The notes: generated by a model from the letters alone, not told the origin. DNA of 18,362 nt from JAKIWV01 sp049800095 (GCA_049800095.1 JBARJD010000059.1:1-18362); one strand, 5' to 3'. Counted from the stretch's first letter, positions 1-7,893 are shown. Numbers and translations are program-made.

Positions 1-430
1 GCCGGAGTAGGGCGTTGAGCTGTGCCCGGTCGACCCGGGTCGGCGGGCCACGCTCGTCGGAGATCGCCGACATCACGTGCTTGGCGGCCGTGATCTTGGC
101 CCGTTGATCTTCGGGGAGTTCCTGAACGACGGCCTTGTCGCGGGCATGCAGCGTGTCGAGGAACAGTTTGCCGGCATCGAGGATGCGGGTGCGGAGCTCA
201 CTGGCGCGGAGCCAGGGGAACTGACGGTAGAGCGCCTCGTCGCTCACCCGCGTCGAGAGATAGAACGACTGATTGGGCTTGCCCATCCGTTCGAGCAGCT
301 CGAGCCCGAAGGTGGTCTTCCCGGTCCCGGCGCCGCCCTTGACGATGAGGGAGCGGCCACCCTTGCCGCTGAGGAACACCGACACTTCCAGCGGGATTGC
401 CCCGCTGGCCGACCCGTTACTTGCCTGCAT
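1..430 (-). CDS. KaiC/GvpD-like P-loop ATPase (partial, C-terminus beyond the left edge)
   Basis: The first 143 residues of a RecA/KaiC-type ATPase are visible. A Walker A loop GGAGTGKTT lies at residues 32-40, preceded by a short strand (RSLIVKG) and followed by FGLELLERM, as in KaiC, RAD55 and GvpD-type proteins. The segment FYLSTRVSDEALYRQFPWL (about 56-74) resembles archaeal proteins annotated as having a GvpD P-loop domain. Walker B would lie outside the window. The ATG at 430 is the only good start, because an in-frame stop sits 24 bases upstream. No clear ribosome site is seen. The gene follows alaS on the same strand after 103 bases. These ATPases are usually assigned to signalling or regulation; gas vesicles should not be inferred from the family name. 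The ATPase fold is secure; the role is unknown. Confidence 0.8.
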   Translation of the reverse strand, partial: MQASNGSASGAIPLEVSVFLSGKGGRSLIVKGGAGTGKTTFGLELLERMGKPNQSFYLSTRVSDEALYRQFPWLRASELRTRILDAGKLFLDTLHARDKAVVQELPEDQRAKITAAKHVMSAISDERGPPTRVDRAQLNALLR

Positions 431-533
431 CCGTGGAACCGACCTGGGCCATCACCCGACCGAATGTTCGCCCGGGTATTCGATAATGGAGCCGAACAGG
501 AGGTAAAGCTTTCGCCGAGGCGGAGGCCGTTGC
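431..533 (-). promoter_or_regulatory. Intergenic region with weak TATA-like stretch upstream of the P-loop ATPase gene
   Basis: This 103-base gap between the alaS stop and the ATPase start is richer in A and T than its surroundings. Reading the minus strand, AT-rich stretches lie near 505-513 (AAGCTTTAC) and near 477-488 (TTATCGAATA). The second would place a transcription start about 25 bases before the ATG. No terminator-like T-run is evident. The promoter call is weak and rests only on composition and distance. Confidence 0.3.
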
Positions 534-3116
534 CTACGATTCCACCGCGGCGCCTTGAGCCATGCGCTCGACCGCGGCTTGGCCGGCGGCGACCGCCTTG
601 AGCAAGGGCTCCCCTGGCTCGCCCTGGGCGGTGGCGGCCGAGGGATTCCCCCCGCCTCTTCCATCGAAGACCGGCCGCATCGCCTCGAGCACGAGGTCCG
701 CGGGCACCTGCTCGCTCGAGGAACCCACGAAGAGGATTCCTCGTCCCTCGGATTCGGCGGGAAGGATCGCCACGTGGTTCGCCGAATGCGTCAGCCGACG
801 AGAGAGTTCCTGCAGCTGCGCCCGGCCCAACGGCAGCGTCGGGGCGACGGTCAGCGTCACACGACCCACCGTTCGGCTGACCTTCGGGTCGGACCCGAGT
901 TCCTCCGCGAGCTTGCCGAGGTCCCGCTTCACTTCGCGTCGCCCAGCGCGTCGGACCTCCTCCATCTCGGCGAGCAGTCGTTCGACGGCGGCCGGTACCT
1001 TCTCCGGAGAGACGCCCAGCTGTCGAGCGGCCTCGTGAAGCGCGGCGTCGCGTTCCTCCCGGACGAGCACCGCGCGGTCGCCGGCAACGTAGGTGAGCCG
1101 TACGATACCGTCCTGGATGCGGTCGGTATCGAGCACCTGGATCGCGCCCACCTCGCTCGTGTGGGTGCAATGGGTCCCTCCGCATGCCTCGACATCGAAG
1201 TTCTCGATCTCGACGATCCGGAGGTCCTTGCCGGGGACCGCGCCGCCCTGATAGAGGGTGAACCCGAACCGCCGTTCGGCCTCCGTGCGGAGTTCGAAGT
1301 AGCTCTTGACCGGTCGATTCTCCGACACCACCCGGTTCGCGAGGCGCTCGACCTCCCGCAGTTCGGCGGGCGACAGGGCCCGGTAATGCGTGACATCGAT
1401 CCGGGCGACGTCAACACCCTTGTAGGCGCCGGCCTGCCAAACATGCGGCCCCAGCACCTTGCGCAGCGCGCCGTTCAGGATGTGGGTGGCGGTGTGATGG
1501 GCCATCAGTTGGCGCCGACGCCCGGCGTCAATGGTCGCGTGGACCTCTTCACCGGGTTCGAACTTGCGTACCTTCTCTAAGCGATGCAGGACCCACGGAC
1601 CCCGACGTGCGACCTCCTGGACCGCCACATCGCCGAGGGTCCCGGTGTCGGTGATCTGACCACCGCCGGTGGGATAGAAGTAGGTCCGGTCGAGCACGAC
1701 CCAGGGGCCGCTGCTCCAGAGCACGTGCGCCCGGAACGACAAGGTGTACGGGTCCAGGTAGTACATAACGTCGCTCGCGGGCGTCTCGGCCGGTGGCTCG
1801 GGGAGTCCGGTGCCCATTTCCGAGTACTCTTTCTCGGGTGTGTTGGCCGCATGTCGATCGGCCACGAGCGAGTAGAAGTTGTCGGGTACCGGCGGGGGAA
1901 CTTTGAGCTCCTCCACGGCCACGTCGGGGGGGAGCCCTAGCGAGTCGTACCACTCCACCAACTCCTCCACGCCGATGGTTCGGCCCTCTTTCTCCAACCG
2001 CTCTTCCAGTCGCCGGACCTGGACGCGTCCCCGTTTGATCGATTCCTCGTACCGCTCGATTTCGGCTTGGAGCACGTGGTGCAGGTCCTCCCGATTCGCA
2101 CCGACCTCGGGGAACGAGCGGGCGATCTCCCGTCCGCTGCGGTCGATGATTTGGAGGAAGTCCGGCGACCCTTCCGAACGGGCGAGGATTCGCAGCACGC
2201 GTCGGATCAGGAGTCGGGCGTAGTACCCCTCCTTCACGTTCGAGGGAACGACTCCGTCGGTGATCAGGAAATTGATCGCGCGGGCGTGGTCCGCCACGAC
2301 CGCCGCATCCCTGGGCACCAGGACGGTTCGCAGGTCGGCATACAACTCTCCCAAGTTCGCCTCGTAGGCCGTGGCGGTTCCTTGCGACATCCATGTGTTG
2401 CGTTCAAGCCCATATCCGGTGTCGACGACTGTCAAGGGCATCGGCTTCGCGCGATCTCCGTCGTGGATGTACTCCATGAACACCAGCGTGGCGACCTCGA
2501 GGCCCTGGAGGCCGACGCTCATCGACGGCCCAAAGTTGCCGCCGCCGTCCCACTCCTCCTCCTTGTAGGAGATCTTCTTCGGGTCGGCGCCGAGCTCGGT
2601 CGTGAACAGCCCGTGGCACAGTTCCGTGGTCCGGTCCTTGAAGTAGACCTCGTGGCCGGGACGGTTGAAGGCGTGGTGCGCCATCATCTCGAACTGGGAG
2701 AAGTATCGGCTCTCGCGCCCGATCTCCTGCAGGTCGTTGAGTCGGAGGCAGGGTTGGCTGATGGTGAGGGGATTCGCCGGCGGAGGGATGACGCCGGAGG
2801 TTACCCACGGCTGGAAGTCGTAGACGCTCGCCTGTGTGAAGAACACGTCGTTGCGCCACCGGGCGACGATCGGGTATCGGCCGATTCGAGTGTGACCGTT
2901 CCGCTCGAAGTAGGAGAGGAACGTCTCGCGCATTTCCGAGGGGGAGAGGGCCCGGTTGAACGGGGGGGCTCCGATGAACGAGTAGGGGGTGCAGGGGTCC
3001 TCCTGACAGCGGTCCAGGTCTCCCTGGGACCAGAACGCCTGCCCGCACGAGGAGCAGCTCTTCCGATGGAACCCTTCCTGATGGAAGAACTTGAGGTCGT
3101 ATTCGCTCGGGTCCAT
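534..3116 (-). CDS. alaS: Alanyl-tRNA synthetase, archaeal type
   Basis: This cytosolic enzyme of 860 residues charges tRNA-Ala with alanine and edits mischarged Ser/Gly. The N-terminus carries the archaeal-type cysteine cluster (CSSC near residue 20, two further Cys near 36-41) before the class II catalytic core (RYPIVARWRNDVFFTQAS, then EMMAHHAFN). The editing domain has both zinc-binding motifs intact: HTATH at 541-545 and CGGTH at 645-649. A C-terminal helical region (about 690-780) and a glycine-rich end (GGRGGGNPSAATAQG) match the C-Ala region. Length is normal for archaea. The ATG at 3116 is supported by a TATA box about 30 bases upstream. The gene stands between nth and a P-loop ATPase gene and appears separately transcribed. 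The assignment is very secure. Confidence 0.97.
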   Translation of the reverse strand: MDPSEYDLKFFHQEGFHRKSCSSCGQAFWSQGDLDRCQEDPCTPYSFIGAPPFNRALSPSEMRETFLSYFERNGHTRIGRYPIVARWRNDVFFTQASVYDFQPWVTSGVIPPPANPLTISQPCLRLNDLQEIGRESRYFSQFEMMAHHAFNRPGHEVYFKDRTTELCHGLFTTELGADPKKISYKEEEWDGGGNFGPSMSVGLQGLEVATLVFMEYIHDGDRAKPMPLTVVDTGYGLERNTWMSQGTATAYEANLGELYADLRTVLVPRDAAVVADHARAINFLITDGVVPSNVKEGYYARLLIRRVLRILARSEGSPDFLQIIDRSGREIARSFPEVGANREDLHHVLQAEIERYEESIKRGRVQVRRLEERLEKEGRTIGVEELVEWYDSLGLPPDVAVEELKVPPPVPDNFYSLVADRHAANTPEKEYSEMGTGLPEPPAETPASDVMYYLDPYTLSFRAHVLWSSGPWVVLDRTYFYPTGGGQITDTGTLGDVAVQEVARRGPWVLHRLEKVRKFEPGEEVHATIDAGRRRQLMAHHTATHILNGALRKVLGPHVWQAGAYKGVDVARIDVTHYRALSPAELREVERLANRVVSENRPVKSYFELRTEAERRFGFTLYQGGAVPGKDLRIVEIENFDVEACGGTHCTHTSEVGAIQVLDTDRIQDGIVRLTYVAGDRAVLVREERDAALHEAARQLGVSPEKVPAAVERLLAEMEEVRRAGRREVKRDLGKLAEELGSDPKVSRTVGRVTLTVAPTLPLGRAQLQELSRRLTHSANHVAILPAESEGRGILFVGSSSEQVPADLVLEAMRPVFDGRGGGNPSAATAQGEPGEPLLKAVAAGQAAVERMAQGAAVES

Positions 3117-3142
3117 CGGTGGCCCGCCGAGCCCGGGCCGGA

Positions 3143-3150
3143 CTTAAACA
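3143..3150 (-). promoter_or_regulatory. TATA box of alaS (nearly leaderless)
   Basis: On the minus strand GTTTAAGT stands out in GC-rich DNA, with an A-rich BRE-like stretch (CCAAAC) just upstream. Its centre is about 30 bases before the alaS ATG. At usual archaeal spacing of 25-27 bases, transcription would start about 4 bases before the ATG. It lies in the 44-base gap after nth. Confidence 0.6.
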
Positions 3151-3160
3151 GTTTGGTCGG

Positions 3161-3925
3161 TCAGCGGCGAGGAGACGAACCTCGGGGTGAATCAGGGCGG
3201 GTGGGCTTTGATGCTCGCTTCGTCCGCCGCTTCCCTGGCCGGTCTTCCTTCCTCGGCGGGGCCCGGCCTTCTCGGAGCGCGACGCCGGTCGCGCAGTACT
3301 CGACAATCGGGCACTGGTCACACAGTGGCCGATTCGGCCGGCAGATGTTCTGCCCGTGCTGGACCAGCAACGGATTGAGCGGGAGCCAGTACTGCGGGGG
3401 CACTGTTCGCACGATCTCGAGCTCGGTCTGCTCCGGGGTCTTCGTCCGTACGAGCCCGAGACGATTGGCGATGCGGTGGACATGCGTGTCCACCGGTACG
3501 GCCGGAAGGCCGTACCCGAACACAAGGACGCAGTTGGCGGTTTTCGGACCTACGCCGGGCAACGACAGCAGGAGCTCTCGGTCGGCCGGTACCTTCCCGT
3601 CGAACCGGTCGAGGATCGCCTGGGAGGTGGCCCGGATGTGGCGCGCTTTGGTATGGTAGTACCCGGTGGAATGGATCAGCTTCTCCAGGCTGGCCGTCGA
3701 CGCGGCGGCGAGCTCCTTCGGCCCGGGGTATTTCGCGAACAGCTGTGCACTGGCCCGGTCGGTGTTCTCGTCCCGGGTCCGTTGCGATAGGATCGTCCCG
3801 ACCAGGACCTGGAACGGATTCTCCGCATGGTCCCGGAGGTACGGGACCCGCCAGTCCCCCCGATGGTAGAAGCCACTGAGCCGGTCCAGGACCACGTCCC
3901 AATCGAGCGGTTTCGGCCCCGTCAT
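3161..3925 (-). CDS. nth: Endonuclease III-type DNA glycosylase/AP lyase
   Basis: A 254-residue HhH-GPD base-excision repair enzyme that removes oxidised pyrimidines and cuts abasic sites. The helix-hairpin-helix LPGVGPKTA is at 122-130, with the catalytic lysine K128 and the catalytic aspartate D146 in VDTHVHRIANRL. Four cysteines at 195, 202, 205 and 211 give the C-X6-C-X2-C-X5-C ligand set of the [4Fe-4S] cluster. An unusual basic tail of about 30 residues (rich in K, R, P) follows the cluster and may help DNA binding. The open frame continues far upstream, but that part overlaps folC out of frame. The ATG at 3925 overlaps the folC stop in an ATGA arrangement, so translation is probably coupled. 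The assignment is secure. Confidence 0.95.
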   Translation of the reverse strand: MTGPKPLDWDVVLDRLSGFYHRGDWRVPYLRDHAENPFQVLVGTILSQRTRDENTDRASAQLFAKYPGPKELAAASTASLEKLIHSTGYYHTKARHIRATSQAILDRFDGKVPADRELLLSLPGVGPKTANCVLVFGYGLPAVPVDTHVHRIANRLGLVRTKTPEQTELEIVRTVPPQYWLPLNPLLVQHGQNICRPNRPLCDQCPIVEYCATGVALREGRAPPRKEDRPGKRRTKRASKPTRPDSPRGSSPRR

Positions 3926-5331
3926 CGCGCCCGGCGTCCACGGGGTGCAGCGAGCGGGACTTCCTGGCCCGGCCCCCGCATCGCCGGATCGGACAGGTCC
4001 GGTTCGTCCACGGGGGTTCCTTCGAGCGCGTTCAGCAGCTCTCCGACCAGGTAGTCGCTCCCCAACGCGACGGTGTAGCCCTCGGCTCGTGTGGCGACGC
4101 GAGCCAATTGTAGTCCCTCGGCGGCGGAGCGAGCGATCACCACCCGGGGGAAACGGGGACGCGCGGCCCGGCGCAGTTCTTCGACTTCGGCGGACCGGTC
4201 CGATCGGATCGGGGCGAGGACGATCGTGCGGGCGAGGAGGGAGAGCGGCTCGAACATCTCGTCGAAGCGCTTGCCTTGGAGACAGCCAAAGACGATGGCG
4301 CTCGCTTCCGGTTCGGCGAAGGGAAACAGTTCGACGAGGCTCTGGGCGACGGCGCGGGCGCTCTCGGGGGTGTGGGCGACGTCGAGGAAGAGCGGCGGTC
4401 GCTGCGCCGCGAGTTCGAGGCGGCCGCGCCATTCGATCGAGCGCAGGCCCTTTCGAATCTCTTCTTCGGTGAGGGCCCGATCGACGCTTTGGGCGAAAAG
4501 GTCCGACGCGGCGACGGCGAGGACCACGTTCCGAGCTTGGAAATTTCCGAGAAGGGGGATCTCGACCCCGGTCAGTTCGCGGTGCGGCGTGGTGATGTCC
4601 ATTTTCTGCCCGTGGGCCGAGAGCACCCGGTTGCTGAGACGAAGTTCCTTTTCCAATCGCCAGATGGGGACGCCCTGGGATCCGGCCACGCGCGTGATCT
4701 CGCGGAGGGGTTCCTCCTTGGCCTCCCCGACCACGAGGCGCATTCCGGGATGGAGGATGCCGGACTTCTCGTACGCGACGTGCGTCAGCGTCGGGCCGAG
4801 CACCTCGGTATGTTCGAGCTCGATCGTCGTGATGACTCCCACCTTGGCCGGGAGGACGTTGGTGGCGTCCAGACGGCCGCCCAGCCCGACCTCGATCACT
4901 GCCACATCCACGTGCTCGCGGGCGAACCACTCGAAGGCCAGCGCCGTGGTCACTTCGAAGAAGGTCGGCGGTCGCGGAATGCGACCCGACCCGGCGAGGG
5001 AGACGGCCAGACTGCGGATCCGCTCAATGCCGTGTGTGACCGCCCCCGGGTCGATCGGATGGCGGTCGATCTGGATGCGCTCCCGGTAGCTCTGAAGGTG
5101 AGGCGAAGTGAACAGGCCGGTCCGGAATCCGGCCGCCGTGAGGATCCCCGCGGTGAGGGCCGAGACGGATCCCTTCCCTTTGCTTCCGGCGACATGAATG
5201 GACGGGAAGCGGCGTTCCGGGTGGTCGAGGGCCTCGAGAAGACCCTGCATCACGTCGAGGCCAGGCTGGGCGCCGAAGCGTCGGAGCTGGTACAGGTGGG
5301 CAAGTGACTCCCGATACGCGTCGTCGGACAC
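3922..5331 (-). CDS. folC: Folylpolyglutamate synthase / dihydrofolate synthase (Mur ligase family)
   Basis: A 469-residue ATP-dependent ligase that adds glutamate to folates, possibly also to dihydropteroate. The P-loop variant HVAGSKGKGSVSA (about 46-58) aligns with the family's HVAGTNGKGS. Other FolC hallmarks are FTSPHL (74-79), EVGLGGRLDATNV (147-159), HTEVLG (174-179) and YEKSGI (187-192), which holds the lysine normally carbamylated in this family. It is somewhat longer than the usual 420-430 residues, with a Pro/Arg-rich C-terminal tail. The start is GTG at 5331, with a TATA-like box about 34 bases upstream. Its stop overlaps the nth start. Presence of FolC suggests this archaeon uses folate or modifies a pterin with glutamate. 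A coenzyme F420- or methanopterin-related glutamyl ligase is less likely given the full FolC motif set. Confidence 0.92.
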   Translation of the reverse strand: MSDDAYRESLAHLYQLRRFGAQPGLDVMQGLLEALDHPERRFPSIHVAGSKGKGSVSALTAGILTAAGFRTGLFTSPHLQSYRERIQIDRHPIDPGAVTHGIERIRSLAVSLAGSGRIPRPPTFFEVTTALAFEWFAREHVDVAVIEVGLGGRLDATNVLPAKVGVITTIELEHTEVLGPTLTHVAYEKSGILHPGMRLVVGEAKEEPLREITRVAGSQGVPIWRLEKELRLSNRVLSAHGQKMDITTPHRELTGVEIPLLGNFQARNVVLAVAASDLFAQSVDRALTEEEIRKGLRSIEWRGRLELAAQRPPLFLDVAHTPESARAVAQSLVELFPFAEPEASAIVFGCLQGKRFDEMFEPLSLLARTIVLAPIRSDRSAEVEELRRAARPRFPRVVIARSAAEGLQLARVATRAEGYTVALGSDYLVGELLNALEGTPVDEPDLSDPAMRGPGQEVPLAAPRGRRAR

Positions 5332-5362
5332 GGGCCGCCGGTGCCTCGTCAGGAATGACGAC

Positions 5363-5368
5363 CTATAA
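5363..5368 (-). promoter_or_regulatory. Candidate TATA box for the folC-nth unit
   Basis: TTATAG on the minus strand lies in the 63-base gap between the mutase stop and the folC GTG. Its centre is about 34 bases upstream of that codon. It is the only AT-rich stretch in the gap and would give a leader of about 8 bases. Read-through from the upstream operon is also possible. Confidence 0.45.
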
Positions 5369-5394
5369 CGCTGCCCGGGGACGCGCGGTCTGGT

Positions 5395-7116
5395 TCAGAA
5401 CATCGACCGTTCGCGGTAGGGGCCAAACACATCCTGGAAGGCGTGGACGATCTCTCCGAGCGTCGCGCGTGCGCGGAGCGCCTCGAGGACGGCCGGCATC
5501 GTGTTGGCCCCCGGCTTCTCGGCCACGCGTCGGAGCGCGTCGAGAGCAGCCGAGTGCTTCGCGGCGTTTCGACGAGCGCGCAGCTGCCGGAGCCGTTTCG
5601 ACTGGGCGACGCGAGCCTGCTCCGAGATACGCAGGCGGGGCACTGTCACGGGCTCGTCCACGGTGTAGGCGTTGACTCCGACGATACGCAGGTCGCCGGA
5701 ATCGATCCGGCGCTGATACCGAAAGGAGGCCTCCTGGATCTCGCGTTGGAAGAAGCCCCGCTCGATGGCCGGGACCACTCCCCCGATCTCGTCGATCCGG
5801 TCGAAGTATCGCCGGGCCTCCTCTTCGACCTTGTCGGTGAGCCACTCCATGAAGTAGCTGCCCCCGAACGGGTCGACGGCGTCGGCGACGCCGCTCTCCT
5901 CCGCGAGGATCTGCTGCGTACGAAGGGCGATCCGCGCCGCGTCCTCGGTGGGGAGCTGGAGCGCCTCGTCGTAGGAGTTCGTGTGCAGCGATTGTGTCCC
6001 GCCCATCACGGCCGCGAGGGCCTGCACCGCGGTGCGCACGACGTTCAGCTCCGGTTGCTGCGCGGTGCAGGAGCAGCCCGCAGTCTGGGTATGGAACCGG
6101 AGCCACAGCGACCGTTCCTTCTTCGCCCCGAACCGATTCTTCATCACGTCGGCCCAGATCCGACGCGCCGCCCGGAACTTCGCGATCTCCTCGAAGAAGT
6201 CGTTGTGGGAATTGAAGAAGAAGGAGAGCCGAGGGGCGAACTCATCGATGGGGATTCCTCGCCGCTGAGCGGCTTCGACATAGCACATGCCGTCGGCCAG
6301 GGTGAAGGCGAGCTCTTGCACCGCCGTCGATCCCGCCTCGCGGATGTGGTAGCCGGAGATCGAGACCGGGTTCCACTTAGGAAGGTGTTCGGTCGCGTAC
6401 TCGATCGTGTCCGTGACGAGACGAACGGCCGGCTGGGGCGGGTAGAGGAACTCCTTCTGCGCGATGTACTCCTTGAGAATGTCGTTCTGGGTCGTGCCCC
6501 CCAGGTCCGCGGGGCCGACCCCGGTCGCCTCGGCGGCGAGCAGGTACATTCCCCATACGATATTCGCGGGTCCGTTGATCGTCATCGAGGTGGTGACCTT
6601 GCCGAGCGGGATGCCACGCAGCAGCCGCTGCATGTCGTCGAGCGAGGAGACGTTCACCCCGCACTTTCCGACCTCCCCCAGCGCCTCCGGGTCGTCGGCG
6701 TCGATGCCGTACAGCGTGGGATCGTCGAAGGCGATGGAGAGCCCGGACTCGCCGTGGGCGAGGAGGTAATGGAAGCGGCGGTTCGTCGCTTCGGGGGTGC
6801 CGAAACCGGAGAACATCCGCATCGACCAGACGCGGCCCCGGTACATCGTCGGGTGAACACCGCGGGTGTACGGGTAGGCTCCAGGGTAGCCGATCCGGTC
6901 GGGGTCCGGCGGTAGGTCGTTGGGCACGTAGAGGCGCTCGACCGGGATCCCGCTCAGGGTTTCGAACCGTTCGTGCCGTTCCGGATTCTTGGAGAGAAAC
7001 GGCCGAAGGGTCTCCTCGGTCCACCGGTTCTCCGCTTCGCGGATCGCGCCGGACGGCTTTCCACTTCCGGGAGAAGCCTCCCCGGCTCGGCGGTCGGCCG
7101 GTTGGGTGGCGGCCAT
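5395..7116 (-). CDS. B12-dependent acyl-CoA mutase large subunit, isobutyryl-CoA mutase-like
   Basis: A 573-residue (beta/alpha)8-barrel subunit of the methylmalonyl-CoA mutase family, which rearranges acyl-CoA carbon skeletons with adenosylcobalamin. The barrel motifs are present: HPTMYRGRVW (88-97), TTSMTINGPA (175-184), TTQNDILKEY (208-217) and ISGYHIREAG (253-262). Aligned without gaps to P. shermanii methylmalonyl-CoA mutase (offset 13), T195, Q197, Y243 and H244 are kept as T208, Q210, Y256 and H257. Y89 is F102 and R207 is Q220, the pair known from isobutyryl-CoA mutase (F80/Q198 in Streptomyces IcmA). There is no C-terminal B12-binding domain, so a separate small subunit is needed; none is in the window. 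GGAGG lies 4 bases before the ATG. The family is certain; substrate is inferred. The usual automatic label would be methylmalonyl-CoA mutase. Confidence 0.88.
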   Translation of the reverse strand: MAATQPADRRAGEASPGSGKPSGAIREAENRWTEETLRPFLSKNPERHERFETLSGIPVERLYVPNDLPPDPDRIGYPGAYPYTRGVHPTMYRGRVWSMRMFSGFGTPEATNRRFHYLLAHGESGLSIAFDDPTLYGIDADDPEALGEVGKCGVNVSSLDDMQRLLRGIPLGKVTTSMTINGPANIVWGMYLLAAEATGVGPADLGGTTQNDILKEYIAQKEFLYPPQPAVRLVTDTIEYATEHLPKWNPVSISGYHIREAGSTAVQELAFTLADGMCYVEAAQRRGIPIDEFAPRLSFFFNSHNDFFEEIAKFRAARRIWADVMKNRFGAKKERSLWLRFHTQTAGCSCTAQQPELNVVRTAVQALAAVMGGTQSLHTNSYDEALQLPTEDAARIALRTQQILAEESGVADAVDPFGGSYFMEWLTDKVEEEARRYFDRIDEIGGVVPAIERGFFQREIQEASFRYQRRIDSGDLRIVGVNAYTVDEPVTVPRLRISEQARVAQSKRLRQLRARRNAAKHSAALDALRRVAEKPGANTMPAVLEALRARATLGEIVHAFQDVFGPYRERSMF

Positions 7117-7140
7117 CGCTCCTCCAATCGCCTCCCCGCG

Positions 7141-7893
7141 TTAAAGCGGTTCGGGGACCCGGAGCCCGACAAGGTCGGAGTCACCCCGACGCCAGACCTT
7201 GGCCCCCAACGACCGGGCGAACCGCGGGAAGGCCTCTCCGGTCCATTTGGTGTTGTCTGCCATCACGATCGAACCGGGGTGGAGTTTGGGCCGAATCGTT
7301 TCGAGCTCGAACTTGAGGTGAGTCGGCGTGTGGAGACTGTCGTGCAGGAAGATGTCCACGGCGGAAATCTCCTTCACGAGCGGCGGGAGCCTATCCTGGC
7401 TCAAGCCGAGCCGAAGATCCCACCCGGTTTTGTAGGAGACCGGGATCGCCCAGCCGCTGGAGCGGCCCGGCGGCACGCTCACCGCAGATTCGCCTGTCGA
7501 TAAGGTGGGGCCGGCCTGCACCGCCGGCCGGTCGACCGAGTGGAGTTTCCCCCCGCGGTTCCGACGAAGCGCCGCCAGGAAATGCGCCGAGGAGACACCG
7601 GAAGAAACGCCTGTCTCGATGATGTGATCGGGCCGTGAAGCGCGGGTCATCACGTACAACTCGAGGGGCGCGCGGAACTGAGCGTAGAAACGGCGGCCCC
7701 CCTCCGCGTGCGCGCGGCGGAGAGCGCGTTCGAGCGGCGAAAGGCCGGAAATCTCCGCGAGCCACCGGTCGAGGTGCCTCGGCGGGATGCCGAGAACTCC
7801 CGAGAGCCATGGTCGGTTGGGCCGCGCTCGGCTATCTCCCAGTTCCCGGACCGTCGCCCGGATCGAGGCCTCGAGAGCAGTTCGCGAAGTCAC
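7141..7893 (-). CDS. Class I SAM-dependent methyltransferase (Methyltransf_24-like)
   Basis: A 250-residue Rossmann-fold protein. The SAM-binding glycine loop is ETGVSSGVSS (93-102), followed by the acidic strand end LHSVD (107-111) that would hold the ribose hydroxyls. VDIFLHDSLHT (169-179) and GSIVMADN (197-204) match motifs of methyltransferases and sugar-modifying relatives in the Methyltransf_24 group. About 85 residues precede the fold. The open frame extends far upstream, but that part shadows dph6. GTG at 7893, just after the dph6 stop, is the first sensible start, although its ribosome site is weak, so the start is uncertain. No membrane segments are seen. The substrate cannot be told. 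The gene sits between dph6 and the acyl-CoA mutase gene, 24 bases from the latter. Confidence 0.78.
   Translation of the reverse strand: MTSRTALEASIRATVRELGDSRARPNRPWLSGVLGIPPRHLDRWLAEISGLSPLERALRRAHAEGGRRFYAQFRAPLELYVMTRASRPDHIIETGVSSGVSSAHFLAALRRNRGGKLHSVDRPAVQAGPTLSTGESAVSVPPGRSSGWAIPVSYKTGWDLRLGLSQDRLPPLVKEISAVDIFLHDSLHTPTHLKFELETIRPKLHPGSIVMADNTKWTGEAFPRFARSLGAKVWRRGDSDLVGLRVPEPL

Noticed and set aside
2067..3659. A 530-codon plus-strand frame across alaS and nth
   Set aside because: It spans two certain minus-strand genes and their promoter, and has no family resemblance.
3926..4930. N-terminal extension of the nth frame over folC
   Set aside because: Arg/Pro-rich out-of-frame reading of folC; the ATG at 3925 gives a normal Nth length.
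5395..7116. Annotating the mutase simply as methylmalonyl-CoA mutase (mcmA)
   Set aside because: The two carboxylate-binding residues are replaced by the Phe/Gln pair of isobutyryl-CoA mutase.
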